Below, piece after piece: positions 24,864 through 36,110 of a DNA stretch of 64,000 nt. The notes under the pieces are model-generated. The model was not told where the DNA came from. It searched no databases and saw nothing but the letters and a program-made list of their open reading frames with translations. This stretch comes from Eucommia ulmoides (taxonomy: Eukaryota; Streptophyta; Magnoliopsida; Garryales; Eucommiaceae), in the NCBI GenBank assembly GCA_016647705.1, contig CM028326.1, forward strand, positions 17,113,901 to 17,177,900, given 5' to 3'. Both the position numbers and the translations under genes were made by a program. The first letter of the stretch is position 1. Every line of letters begins with the position of its first letter.

Positions 24864-26148
24864 CAATCGGGGATGGGGGGGTTGTTTTAGTGTATTTCTA
24901 ATATATAACATTTTTTTTGCACGTTTTTACTGATGAGTTTAGGTTATTCGGCGACTAACGTCAAAGTTAGTGTCAGAGCTCAAGGCAGGTGTCTTACTAC
25001 CTGTGCACGGTGACACAGAGATCAGTTCCTCCAATTCAAGTGCTAAGATTAAGGGAAAATAAGAGGTGTCTGTTGCTGACAATATGCCATCCTTAGATTT
25101 GTTAATATCGCAGCCATTTGATCAGGACGTTGTTAAATTTTCTGGAGGTTCATAAAATTTATCAGATCTTGTTAAAAGTAATCAGAAACTATTACAGAAG
25201 GTTGATAAGGTAAGGGCAAAGCGCAAGAAAATGAAGAGAAGAATGACAAAAGAGATTCAGCATCTGGAAGGTGAGATAGAGCGTATTGGTGATGAGAAAA
25301 ACCAATTGCTGACTGAGATAAAGAGGTTGATGGAAGAGAAAAAGAAAATAAATGAGAAGTTAGTAGAAGCCGAAGTTCACAATATTACGCAATAAGAGAG
25401 GATGGTGGAAAAGCTTGAAGAAGTTGTTGTGCATTCGGTAACATAGTCAGTAGAGAAAGAGAGGGAACATACTGAAAAAATGACTGGTCTGATAAAGTTT
25501 TACCAGTATGAGCTCGAAGACAAAGACAACATGATTGTCAAGTAAGCATCAATCATTGTTGCCTATAATTCACTGCCAAGGACGTCAATTCTAGCAAAAC
25601 TGAAGCTTAGGCGTGGTACGCATACAAAGGCTGAAACCAAGACACCAACTTCACTTGTAAAAAACATCAAGAGTCGCATTAGGACACAGAAGACTGATGA
25701 TGACTCAGTCCACAAAAATAATGTACTTGTCGAGAAACCGTGACCATTGAAGAAAAAGTATGATGTACCAATCCCTGATAAGCAAGGAACAGATGATGTT
25801 ATCAAGAGCAATGAGCAAAGTACATTGGTCTACAATGGCGATGAACCTCAAGAATTACCCCCACGCAACAGTGCAGTTGCAAGAATGATTGCAGACGATG
25901 ACTGGGACAAACTCAATATGGTTATATGGAAGGATGGACGTGGGTAAGTTTAAGTGTCAAATATGTTATTTAGAATGACGCACATGAGATGTACATCATT
26001 TTATTTTATTTTTCATTTTATTGCAGAGCATTTGTCTGGGGACCAGAATGGGTGTTCGCTCAAGTATCCATTCTTGATTTGATCAGGTTGTTATGGGAGA
26101 CTCAACTCCCAAATATTGTGAGTCACTATTTGTTATAACAAGCGAAAT

Positions 26149-26185
26149 GTTACATGTAAGATTTCATCTGTGATGTTACATGTAA
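26149..26185. repeat. TGTTACATGTAACA pair disrupted by the solo LTR
   Basis: A near copy at 26149-26162 and the first twelve bases of an exact copy at 26174-26185. The LTR begins at 26186. The missing CA and the usual downstream CATT-CAG flank reappear at 35900 after the duplicated target (TGTAA at 26181-26185, TATAA at 35895-35899). Confidence 0.88.
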
Positions 26186-26708
26186 TGTAAGACCCTAATT
26201 TTCGTAGGTGCATATTCATTAGCCGCATTTTAGAACATTTAGAAAATAACGGGGTGGAATATGTCATTTCTAATTTAAATTAAAAGTTTAGGGGTCAATT
26301 AGCAATTTTAAAAATGTTCATTTTAAATTTTGGGATTGAAATAATAACCTAAAGAAAATTGAGGGGAGGTTAATGTAATTTGGGAAAAATTAATTTATAT
26401 ATATATGCATACACACTAATGGGATCAAAAACCAAAAACAAAAAGGAAGAAGGAGGGACGATGTGGCTTCACAAGGGATCAATGAATACCACTATTATCA
26501 TGCATATATATAGATTCATGCATGTTTTTCACAATCCCAACATCTAAAAAGAAGAAGAAGAAACCAGAAAAATAGAAAGAAAGAGATGTGGGTCAGAGGC
26601 GGTGGTGTGTTCGGTTCTGTCGTCCGGCGGCCGGTGAGAATGTATGAGGGTGTGTGTATCGTATGTGTGTATGTGACCATCGGGGGGGGGGTAGCATCAC
26701 CGTTCGGG

Positions 26709-28177
26709 GTGAGACAAGTCGCTACTTACTCTCGCAAGTATACGAGATCTAAGTTTTAATATAGTGGATCTTGAAGATCGGATATCGTTCCCACAGAGAA
26801 AAGTGTGAATAATTGAATACCGCAATTTACGTAGTCTCATGTTATCCTGACGATGGAAGACATGATTTAAAACTAAACTAAACTAAACTACAATTAGTGG
26901 GTTAATCCAAACTAAGTTCATTAATTAGGGATTGATTTCGTTCACTTAATACATGTTTGATTTCGTTCAGTTAACAATAACGGAGTTTAGGTATCGGATA
27001 ATCTCGTTTCGTAAAATCCTCCGCCACCTCTTCCGAGTGTAAGACGGGAGAATACGTGACTTCATGTCGACGAAGAGGTCCTCCTCAATGTCTTAACGAC
27101 TTTAGGATGCGTGAGGCTTGACCTAACGTCATCGATTGCACACTAACTAACGCCCTCCAGAGTCGTTAGGTCGTAACGATGTGTTTATCCTATTCTGAAT
27201 CCAGAGTTACCTCTCCCGAGTGTCAAACCCTAGATTCTCAAATCCAAACCTAATACCATTACAAGCATACTAAGATTGTCATCAAATTATAAACACAATC
27301 GGACTTAAAAGCAACAACCGTTAAAGAAACGTATATTAAACTAAACGAGTATTTACACAACTACATCTTTCCCTGACTAATCTCTAATTACACTAACATG
27401 TTCTTAGCCAATACAACATTAAATTAAGAGGAGATCATCAATATCAACAATAAACATTAAATACAAAGATGGAAACAAGGGAAGAAAAGCCAAATCTCAA
27501 AGTGGAGTAGTCCACTTTCGCCAAAGAACAATCCTCCCGAGCTTCCTCTTCTCTATTGATGAACTTCCTCTTCTAGCTCTTCAAGGATTGGCCAATAACA
27601 CCTCCTAAACTAATCTAATCTACTTCCTAAATTTTCTAAACCTAACTAAGGTGGAAGGAGCTCTCAAAATGTCAACCAAGCCTCCTTTCACGTCTAAGGG
27701 TTTTTTTTAGGTTTGGTGGAGAAAGGGGTTAAAAAGTGGGATTTGGAAAATATCTTCAAAATATCTAAAAATAGATATTTCTGTGCAGAGTATCACCGCC
27801 TAAGCGGTGGTTCACTGCTTAGGCGGTGGCTTAAGTCGGTTAATCTTCTGTCGGATCTTCGCCTAGGCGGTGGTTTCTCTGCCTAGGCGGTGGCTGCTGG
27901 CATAACATTCTGTCATTTTCTCACCTAGACGATGGTTCAACCCTTCAGCACTCCAACATTCTGCCACTTTTCTGCCTAGGCGGTGGTCTTCATTCACCGA
28001 GACTCTGTTTTTCACATTTTGTTCACCGTTTCTCCACCATTTTCACTTGTTTATCGCCCTTTAACGTCCCTTCACCTGTTTTACACTAAAACAAACTAAA
28101 ACACAATTAAATATAACTAAAATGCTTGAAAACTAACAAATTCAGTTTAGAAATAGATAGGTTTTTCACACCTATCA
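26709..28177 (-). repeat. 3' LTR of the Athila-like element
   Basis: From GTGAGACAAGTCGCTACTTA to CACACCTATCA. The terminal TGATAAGGAC of the partner LTR (32576) is replaced here by CCGTTCGGGG-like flank sequence. The CCGCCTAGGCGG cluster lies at 27790-27990. Confidence 0.85.
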
Positions 28178-28193
28178 ATACCCCCAAACTTAG
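28178..28193 (-). other. Polypurine tract
   Basis: The minus strand reads CTAAGTTTGGGGGTAT directly before the 3' LTR start TGATAGG. This is the usual plus-strand priming tract of Athila-type elements. Confidence 0.85.
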
Positions 28194-29949
28194 AATTTTG
28201 CTAGTCCTCGAGCAAAACACTAACACTAAACTAAACTAACTAACGAACTAACCAACTAAAAATGAAAAATTAAACTAACACGAAAGAAGTATATGCATGT
28301 AAATATAAAGTTCAATCGAAATGACCAATTTGTTCCTCTCTCAGCATCCATAAATCAGATCAAGTTCGGGAGGTAACCCATACCAAGTGGTGTTCTAGAA
28401 TTTCAACAATCAATAACAATAAAAACCATTCTAGATCCATTTGAAGTGTGTGTGACAACTCAAATGTGTAACTAGTCAAATACCAGATTCAATTATTCAA
28501 TTGTTAAGCTCATAACTTAAACCGTTGAAGGATTCAGGAAAACCATACTTTTGATTGGAGTCTACTATCCACTAATGTAGGCCCGGATATTCATAGAGAT
28601 CAATAGGGCTTGGTTTCACTTTGGAGAACGACCATGGGTATCATTGGAATTGAAAAAAGCAAATCGTTTTAATTGAATGATACCCAAGGTAAAATCGCTT
28701 ATCGCTATCCTCTCTCATGACCCCACATTCTTAGGATACAATTATGAATAAGAAATGAAGATCGTGTGTATTCACTTGTCGAAAGAAAAGAAAATGAAAA
28801 CTATATTCACCTTCTTTTTTTTTTTTAACAACATATTCCTAAATTAATTCGAATTATTACAGTTTTAGGAGAGTGCAAAAAGAAGTTAGAGAAACACACC
28901 CCCAAACTTATTTGAATTTATAAAATTTTAGGAATATGTAAAAAGAAATGATAGAAACACACCCCAAAACTTATTTTAGGAGCGTGCAAAAAGAAATACG
29001 AAAGTGACAAGTGAATACACTAATACCGAATCAATAAAAATTTATCAGAAACCCGACCGCTCACTTGATTTCTCTCAATTTTGAAAATTAGGCTTAGCGA
29101 CTTTGGTTTAGGAAAAATTTAAATGAAAAGAGTATTTGAACGTTTTCCAAATTGATTACATTATCGGTTTCCACAGGGAAAATAAGGAATGAAAATTTTC
29201 AGGTTAGCTTCAACGGTTCAAGCGAAAAATTGACGGCCTAAATCACGTCTCCGAAATTACCTTACCTAGGATTCCGCCTCAAGTTTTCCCCAAATCAAGT
29301 TCTAGTCTCCTCATTTTCTATCATGAGCTTAATATGGAATAATCAGCGTCTAATTGTTCAGATAATTATACATTGAGTTCAAATGTCGTGCGATTTTAGG
29401 ATCGAGATTATTTTTACCCAATCGACATGTTAAGCACACAAAACACACAAGGAAGGTATTACCCCCGACCTCAATATGCAATTAGGGGATAATTCTCATC
29501 ATCGGGTCTTGGCCCAAATGAACTCAACATCTAATCATGCAAACACATCTTCATACATACACAATTCCAAACTAAATCTAATACTAACATACATAGTTTA
29601 ATCTAACACTAAACATGCAAAAACAAAAATTAAGCTAAACTAAACTAACAATTTAAAAACTAAAACATTTATAACAAAATACATACATAAACATAGATTT
29701 GTACATAAACAAATTTGCATTCTGTTCAAAAAAAATAATAATGGTTCATCATTTTCTATAAAAAATTAAAATGGATGAACATCCACTAAACTATCATCCA
29801 TTCCATACCATCCAGGCCTGAACATGGCAGTGTTCCAACATCAGCGAACCCAATAAACATATAGCATACATGCAAACAAAACAGGTTGAACACATACCTA
29901 GAGAATAAGACTTATTCCCTACTATTCACCTGAAGAGGAATCATCACCG
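28194..29949 (-). other. 3' non-coding region of the Athila-like element
   Basis: No coding sequence. It contains repeated AACACACCCCCAAACTTATTT-like segments (28890-28990), each resembling a degenerate polypurine tract, and is the counterpart of 4141-5560. Confidence 0.6.
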
Positions 29950-31065
29950 TCATCACGTTGGAAAGGAGAGTGTGGTCTCTAGAGCAGATGTGGCGGCACA
30001 GATGGCATCGAAGGGTAATCGTCCATCTCAAGGCCAAGGCCATCCCAAATCTTCCATTGGACTCAATCTTGCTTCCTCAAAAATTGGTCCAGGAAAGAAG
30101 CGATCTCATATTGATTTTGGAGGACGATCTGAAGCTTATTATTTATCCTCTCCGGGGAGTTTTCATCTCAGGCTCCAAAAGGTCCCGCTGTCTCATCTAT
30201 TGACTCTTACCCTTCTCCAGACTCGGGCTCGGCTGCCTCTTGAGCCCCAGTCTTCCACAAGCGGTTTATCTTTGACAGATCAAGTGGAATGATAGGGTCG
30301 CATAGGCTTCCCTTAGATACCGTCACTCCAGAAAGTTGGAAAATATGGGTCAATAGTGATAGAAATGGGAGCCCACCCTTTACCGTTTTCCTAGCATGTA
30401 TGATCGATGAATAGATTAGAAATCCAACATTGATTGGTTCTCCGATTTGAATTTTTGTAGATCAGATAGGTCCTGTCCTTTGAGACGTCTGAAAGATGCG
30501 ACATCGATAGGAGGCTTCCACAAATGAAGTGGTGCCAGATTTTTGGAATTGGCTTTAGGCATTTCATCAAGAAGGTAGTGACATTTGGCCCTTGGTGTTT
30601 CCACTTTACTTGGCCAGATGTGATCTTTTGAATGACCCTATGCAAAGTAGGTTCTTGGCTTTCAAGGGACTCCGGTGCCGAAAGTCCAAAGAGATGATTG
30701 ATAAAGTCTGGGCTGAAGATAATAGGCTGATTTTGAACCCTTGTTTGGTCGTCTACGGCCTCCGTAGAATTAGCATAGAATTCTTTGACTAAAGCAACCT
30801 CGCCTGGGTGTGGCGATATACAAAATTGCTCCCAATGGTGGCTTTGGATTTCTTGTTGAAATTCCGCCGGGAGATCCTCAATCGGACCGAAACCCCATTG
30901 ACGTATGCAGGCACAATATTTTTTATGTTCTTTGAAGTGCTCATCTACTTGTTTTGACACAAAACAGGTGGCATCATAGTCAACGTCGGTCGGCACCCCG
31001 GGGTGTGAACTCGACCCTTCTCCTCTCGCCCTCTTCTTTGCTACCCTCTTTGGAATTTCCTAATA
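29950..31065 (-). pseudogene. Transposase_32-type ORF of the non-autonomous Athila-like element
   Basis: Aligned to the copy at 1-499, the start codon ATG has become ATT (about 31055). The frame then gives KRVAKKRARGEGSS, ATCFVSKQVDEHF, IRQWGFGPIEDLP, EVALVKEFYANS and FSPDFINHLFGLSAPESL. A frameshift in an A run near 30435 switches frame to KIQIGEPINVGFLIYSSIIH and LPFLSLLTHIFQLSGVTVSK, followed by a charged tail with several stops down to about 29950. This fits the putative plant transposon protein family, whose function is unknown to me. Finding the same domain in two copies with the same downstream order shows it is the sole gene of this element family. Confidence 0.65.
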
Positions 31066-32551
31066 ATCACAATCACAAAAAAACCAATACAATCTCATCA
31101 TATATGCACAATTGAAAACCATAAACCTCCCTAATTACTTTGTCAAGAACACATACATCCCAAAACGAACACCCATTTGATTTTTTCAAACAAATTTCAC
31201 AAATGTGACATCCTATCTTAGTTCACATACTCAACCAATGCAATTAAACATGCTCATTACCAAGAATCAAACCAAAAACCCATGGAACTTCGGAATCGCA
31301 AAAATAGGGTTAAGGGGTTTTGGGCAAAATTTCAAAATTCAATGATTTCTTTGATATAATCATGCAAACCAACTAATAATTTCAAAAACTAGACTAAATG
31401 TAAAGTAAAATAAAGTTACTTGTTGAGAATTAATGGTCCAATCGAAAGAGAATGAAGAAATCGCACCGTTCACGGAAAACCCTAAATTTTCGAAAATAGG
31501 GGTGGAGATCCAATTCTTGGAGGTTGAATCGTGATAGAAATTACTACTTTTCATAATGGAAGGATGATTTTGGAGTATTAGAACGGTTTGGAAGTGAGGT
31601 TTTAGAGAGAATGTGGAGGATTTTTGGGGAGGGAACCTTGCGATTTCAATTTTGAACGAATGGGTTCTTTTTAACTGCAGAAGGTCCACTGCTTAGGTGG
31701 TGGAGCCCTTTTCTTTAAAATCAAACCTTCGAACGAAATTCCGCCTAGGCAGTGGTTTTTCCGCCTAAGAGAAATTACACCAGTGTGAAAACATTTTATT
31801 CTGCTACTAATCCTCCTAGGCGGTGGTTTCTCCGCCTAAGCAGTGGAGCGTATTTTCAAAATTTGTTGCATCCTGTATTTTTACCGCCTCACCGCTTAGG
31901 CGGTGGGCCGTTTTTTCTAAAAAACACACAACCTGTATTTTTATCGCCTAAGCTGTGGTTCACCGCTTAGGCGGTGGGCCTGCATCTCCTACTTTTTTGT
32001 TTTTCTCAAATTTTCAAAATACGGCTCCACCCCGTACGTTTTCACTTCGCTTGTTCAACGTGTTTAAACTTAAAATACTTCCCCAAGCGTCCATACTCCT
32101 AAATTCAATTCTGAATGCGTTTCGAAGCCATACTGGCTTCCAAAAAGAATAAATAATCAAATAAACAGTGACAAAAATCGGGTAATTTGATACCCTAAGT
32201 TTCATTTCAAAAAACCAAATGTAGCGCTTGAGTTACCGTCCCTAGCTAGCCTTTCGTGTTACTAAGTATTTTTCACCAAAATTCCCCATAGACAAGGAAT
32301 TTGGGCTCAAATGCTCAGTAGGATCAAGATCATGGCTTAAAGTCGGCTTCTCCTCTCAGTCCTTATCATTTGCAATAAGTTCAATCTCGGGATTGAGAAT
32401 TAAGAATTCCAATCTTCTTCATCGTTTCTTACACTGCTTGATCTCATTAACACAATGAAACAAAAATTAAAATTAAAAACAAAACAAAAATAAATGTCAA
32501 AATTAACACTCGACCACTTAGTCGCAATATCAACTTAAAATTCACACTAAT
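31066..32551 (-). other. Leader of the Athila-like element with CCGCCTAGGCGG-type motifs
   Basis: Non-coding. Eight or so copies of the motif (CCGCCTAGGCAGTGG, CCGCTTAGGCGGTGG and variants) cluster at 31685-31985, so the motif occurs in both the LTRs and the leader of one element. Confidence 0.7.
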
Positions 32552-32569
32552 TCCCCGGCAACGGCGCCA
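32552..32569 (-). other. Primer binding site, perfect tRNA-Asp match
   Basis: The plus strand reads TCCCCGGCAACGGCGCCA, identical to the 3' end of plant tRNA-Asp as I know it. The LTR edge is at 32576. Confidence 0.88.
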
Positions 32570-32575
32570 AAAACT

Positions 32576-34064
32576 TGATAAGGACGTGAAACACGCCGCT
32601 ACTTACTCTCGCAAGCATACAAGGTCTAAGTTTTAATATAGTGGATCTTGAATATCGGATATCGTTCCCACAGAGAAAAGTGTGAATAATTGAATACCGC
32701 AATTTACGTAGTCTCATGTTATCCTGACGATGGAAGACATGATTTAAAATTAAACTAAGCTAAACTATAATTAGTGGGTTAATCCTAACTAAGTTTATTA
32801 ATTAGGTATTGATTTCGTTCACTTAATACATGTTTGATTTCGTTTAGTTAACAATAACGGAGTTTAGGTATCCGACAATCTCGGTTCGTAAACTCCTCCG
32901 CCACCTCTTCCGAGTGTAAGACGGGGGAATACACGACTTCGTGTCGACGAAGAGGTCCCCCTCAATGTCTTAAAAACTCTAGGATGCGTGAGTCTTGACC
33001 CAACATCATCGATTGCACACTAACTAACGCCCTCCAGGATCGTTAGGTCGTAACGATGTGTTTACCCTATTCTGAATCCAGTGTTACCTCTCCCAAGTGT
33101 CAAACCCTAGATTCTCAAATCCAACCCTAATACCATTAAAAGCATACTAAGATCGTCATCAAATGATAAACACAATCGGACTTCAAAGCAACAACTGTTA
33201 AAGAAACGTATATTAAACTAAACGAGTATTTACACAACTACATCTTTCCCTGACTAATCTCTAATTACACTAACATGTTCTTATCCAATACAACATTAAA
33301 TCAAGAGGATATCATCAATATCAACAATAAACATTAAATACAAAGATGAAAACAAGGGAAGAAAAGCCAAATCTCAAAGTGGAGTAGTCCACTTTCGCCA
33401 AAGAACAATCCTCCCGAGCTTCCTCTTCTCTATTGATGAACTTCCTCTTCTATATCTTCAAGGATTGTCCAAGAACACCTCCTAAACTAATCCAATCTAC
33501 TTCCTAAATTTTCTAAACCTAACTAAGGTGGAAGGAGCTCTCAAAATGTCAACCAAGCCTCTTCTCACTTCTAAAGGTTTTTATTGAGGTTTAGTGGAGA
33601 AAAGGTTTAAAAAGTGGGATTTGGAAAATATCTTCAAAATATCTAAAAATAGATATTTCTATTTAGAGTATCGTCGCTTAAGCGGTGGTTTACCGCTTAG
33701 GCTGTGGCTTAAGTCGGTTAAGCTTCTGTCGGATCTTCACCTAGGTGGTGGTTTCTCTGCCTAAACGGTGGCTGCTAGCATAACATTCTGTGATTTTCTC
33801 GCCTAGGCGGTGGTTCAGCCCTTCTGCACTCCAGCATTCTGCTTCTTTTCCGCCTAGGCAATGGAACTTCCGCCTAGGCAGTAGTCTTCATTCACCGAAA
33901 CCCTGTTTTTCATATTTTATTCACTGTTTTCACTTGTTTATCGTCTTTTAACATCCCTTCACCTGTTTTACACTAAGACAAGCTAAAACACAATTAAATA
34001 TAACTAAAACGCTTGAAAACTAACAAATTCGGTTTAGAAATAGATAGGTTTTTCACACCTATCA
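32576..34064 (-). repeat. 5' LTR of the Athila-like element
   Basis: 1489 bp from TGATAAGGACGTG to CACACCTATCA, giving near-inverted ends TGATAGG and CCTTATCA. The motif cluster lies at 33665-33880. Confidence 0.88.
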
Positions 34065-35160
34065 GTGGCCATCATTGGAGGGGGGCTTACATCGCCATTC
34101 GAGGTGTGTTTCATCATGTATGTATGATCGTTGTGTGCGGGTATGTGTGTTCTGTTCCGTTTCGTCACCGGTGTGAGTATGTGTGGGTGGGTTCTATTTA
34201 CCGGCGGAGTGTGGAGGTGATCGGTAGGTGCATATGTGTGGTTAGTTGAGTGTGTTATGTTCTATTTCCTTATTTGTGCATGTGTGTGTGCTGTTCATCG
34301 TCGATTGCGTGGGTGTGTGTGTGATCAATCGTCGTTCGCCGACGTCCATGTGGGTGTTTAATCGTCGTTGGTAGTCCGGCGATGTGTGTGTGTCTTCTGT
34401 GATAGTGTATGTGTATGTTTCAACATGTATGTGTGAGTGTGTGCTCTGATCGTGAGGAATGGACGGCGAGTGAGATCGTTGGAGCTGGTGAGGATAAAGA
34501 GAGAGAGGCGGCCGGCTGCTAAAACTAGGAAACAGAACAGAAAAAGGGGAGCGTTCACTGCAGCGGTGAGGTTCAGCAAAGCAGGAAAACAAAAATCCAA
34601 AAATCCAATTTCTCGGCCTGCAAGCGATTCGAAACAGGTAAACTTTTAATCGGGTATTATTATCAATTAAATTAAATTGTTAAGTATTAAATTTTTTGCA
34701 ATCGTAATAGTAATTCTCGTAATCGTGATAGTATATTTATAATCGTTAATCTTAATAAATTGGTACAGTAAATATTAACATAATGGAATGATGTAAATAG
34801 TAATTTTGGCATAATTAAATTTAGGGAAGGGGAAATAATACCACTTAGGGCCATGCATTGCATATTAGGTTATTTTAAATAAAATATTAATTTAGGCCTA
34901 TCATTATTAGGTTCACAGGCGCTAGCGTCCCGGTAGGTTTTGGACGGTGATATTTTTGTAGTGCGAAAATCGAGGTGAGTGTACAGTCTTCTATGTAAAT
35001 TTACAAATCTTATTTTTGTATAAATTGTGGGAAATGCGTTTATTTAAAATAGACAATTTTGTAACTTATATGGATCAAGTTGACTTTGGTTTTAAAAGGT
35101 GGAAAATGATTTTTTGATCAAGTGGGTTTTAAATGTGATTTTTGTCCAACTATGCCATAG

Positions 35161-35322
35161 TTTTTCTTCTCATTAGATGGGTATGACCTACGAGATGTGG
35201 ATTTTCTTCTCGTTAGGTGGGTATGACCTACGAGATGTGAATTTTGTTCTCATTAGGCAGATATGACCTACGAGATGTGGATTTTCTTCTCGTTAGGCAG
35301 ATATGTCCTGCGAGATGTAGAT
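35161..35322 (+). repeat. Four 40-base tandem repeats in the solo LTR
   Basis: The unit is TTCTCGTTAGGTGGGTATGA plus CCTACGAGATGTGGATTT, repeated four times at exactly 40-base spacing with a few substitutions. A diverged set occurs in reverse orientation at 63410-63570. Confidence 0.85.
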
Positions 35323-35912
35323 TACCTGTTAAGCAAGTCTTGGAGGGTGGATTGACCTATCAGGAGTGCAAATCCTGCAGGTAGTACCCCTACTATGGAG
35401 GATAATTAATGGCCTTGGCACTGATAGTCACTTTAGAAGGCACATTTGTACAGGTTATAGTACCGTTGCAACTCCCGATCGTAAGGTAAAAACGATCATA
35501 TGGCTAGTAGGAAAGTGGTGTGGAGTATTTTATTATACGATGAACTGCCTGAATTGATTTGACCTAGATATATTATTTTAAAATGGATTAGCATCAATAT
35601 ATTATTTTATTGCACTAGTTGATTTAAAATATTTGAATTGAGTGTTTTAAATATATGAGTTATTTAAGTGGTGACAAGAAAACTGGATTTTCGTACGGTA
35701 TTTGATTATATAATATTATATTTTTGGAAATAAGTAAAAGGTATTATTTTTTTGAGAAAAAAATATTGACAGCGATACGCGTGCGTCTGAGTTTGTATGT
35801 ATATATATGTATGTGTTTGGTTAGTTGGTCAGGAAGTGTCATGCCGACATCAAGCCCTGTCTCGGGTGACAGGTGCCCGGTGTAGGGTGTGACATATAAC
35901 ATTCAGGTGTAA

Positions 35913-36012
35913 TGTTACATGTAACATTTGATAGTTTACTTACAGCCCGCGATATTTTTTGCAATGTCACATGTAGCGTAACAAAGCCTAAAAATGTATG
36001 TTACATGTAACA
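35913..36012. repeat. TGTTACATGTAACA pair after the solo LTR
   Basis: Exact copies at 35913-35926 and 35999-36012, with a degenerate one between (about 35966). They belong to the same intron as 26149-26185 before the LTR inserted. Confidence 0.9.
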
Positions 36013-36110
36013 TGCAACACGATTGTCATGTTACTTACACGTTCTGTGTTTATTTAGAAATATGCAGATGATTATAACATTATGTAGGTGATTAATAAAA
36101 CATTTTTTAG

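Larger units (their letters stand above)
22499..26117 (+). pseudogene. KAONASHI-type gene, 5' part: DUF1985-like domain and coiled coil
   Basis: Exon 1 is 22499-22574 (MLSTRRKMITKNPNLADDP), with donor GTAAGA. After an intron of about 1.1 kb, an exon from 23680 encodes FYLRRTPFWNTMKALMNYQ, KKAFKLGPQFMEFTSHDVQL and IFSLPHDEVQLP, the pattern of the DUF1985 domain found in plant Ulp1-type transposon genes. It continues through MIYAAIKRKDEENMKDVV, a VSDLNIVEDLDVMETYK segment, and FWLCEHSRLIPPVASRMVVV to about 24630. A later exon (about 24945-25946) has a long charged heptad region (KRRMTKEIQHLEGEIERIGD, EKNQLLTEIKRLMEEKKKIN), a likely coiled coil. The last 5' exon, ending at 26117, carries FVWGPEWVFAQVSILDLIRL. 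The donor GTGAGT opens the intron now holding the solo LTR. About a dozen stops are all explicable by C-to-T or G-to-A changes. Molecular role unproven. Confidence 0.75.
26709..34064 (-). mobile_element. Non-autonomous Athila-like LTR retrotransposon
   Basis: Complete layout read on the minus strand: 5' LTR 32576-34064, perfect tRNA-Asp primer site 32552-32569, leader, one ORF (about 31065 to 29950), 3' non-coding region, polypurine tract 28178-28193, 3' LTR about 26709-28177. Gag with zinc knuckles, protease, RT and integrase are all absent, so mobility would need enzymes from another element. The LTRs look about 95 percent identical by eye. The edges are odd: the 3' LTR lacks its last dozen bases, and both flanks share a 40-base similar segment instead of a clear 5-bp duplication. 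Confidence 0.85.
26186..35894 (+). mobile_element. Ty3/gypsy solo LTR (Tekay/Del-like), split by a nested element
   Basis: Begins TGTAAGACCCTAATTTT and ends GTAGGGTGTGACA, the terminal style of Del/Tekay chromovirus LTRs, with target duplication TGTAA/TATAA. Segments 26186-26708 (523 bp) and 34065-35894 (1830 bp) make one LTR of about 2.35 kb. No internal coding region is present, so it is a solo LTR left by LTR-LTR recombination. A GT-rich stretch (34080-34480) and 40-base tandem repeats (35161-35322) lie inside. A related LTR starts on the minus strand at 61841. Confidence 0.75.

Noticed and set aside
32552..32569. tRNA gene suggested by a perfect tRNA-Asp 3' end
   Set aside because: Only the last 18 bases match and they sit beside an LTR, so it is a primer binding site.
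34242..34600. Overlapping minus-strand open frames rich in His and Thr
   Set aside because: They follow from the GT-rich simple sequence of the solo LTR; the related frames at 60977-61225 are the same artefact.
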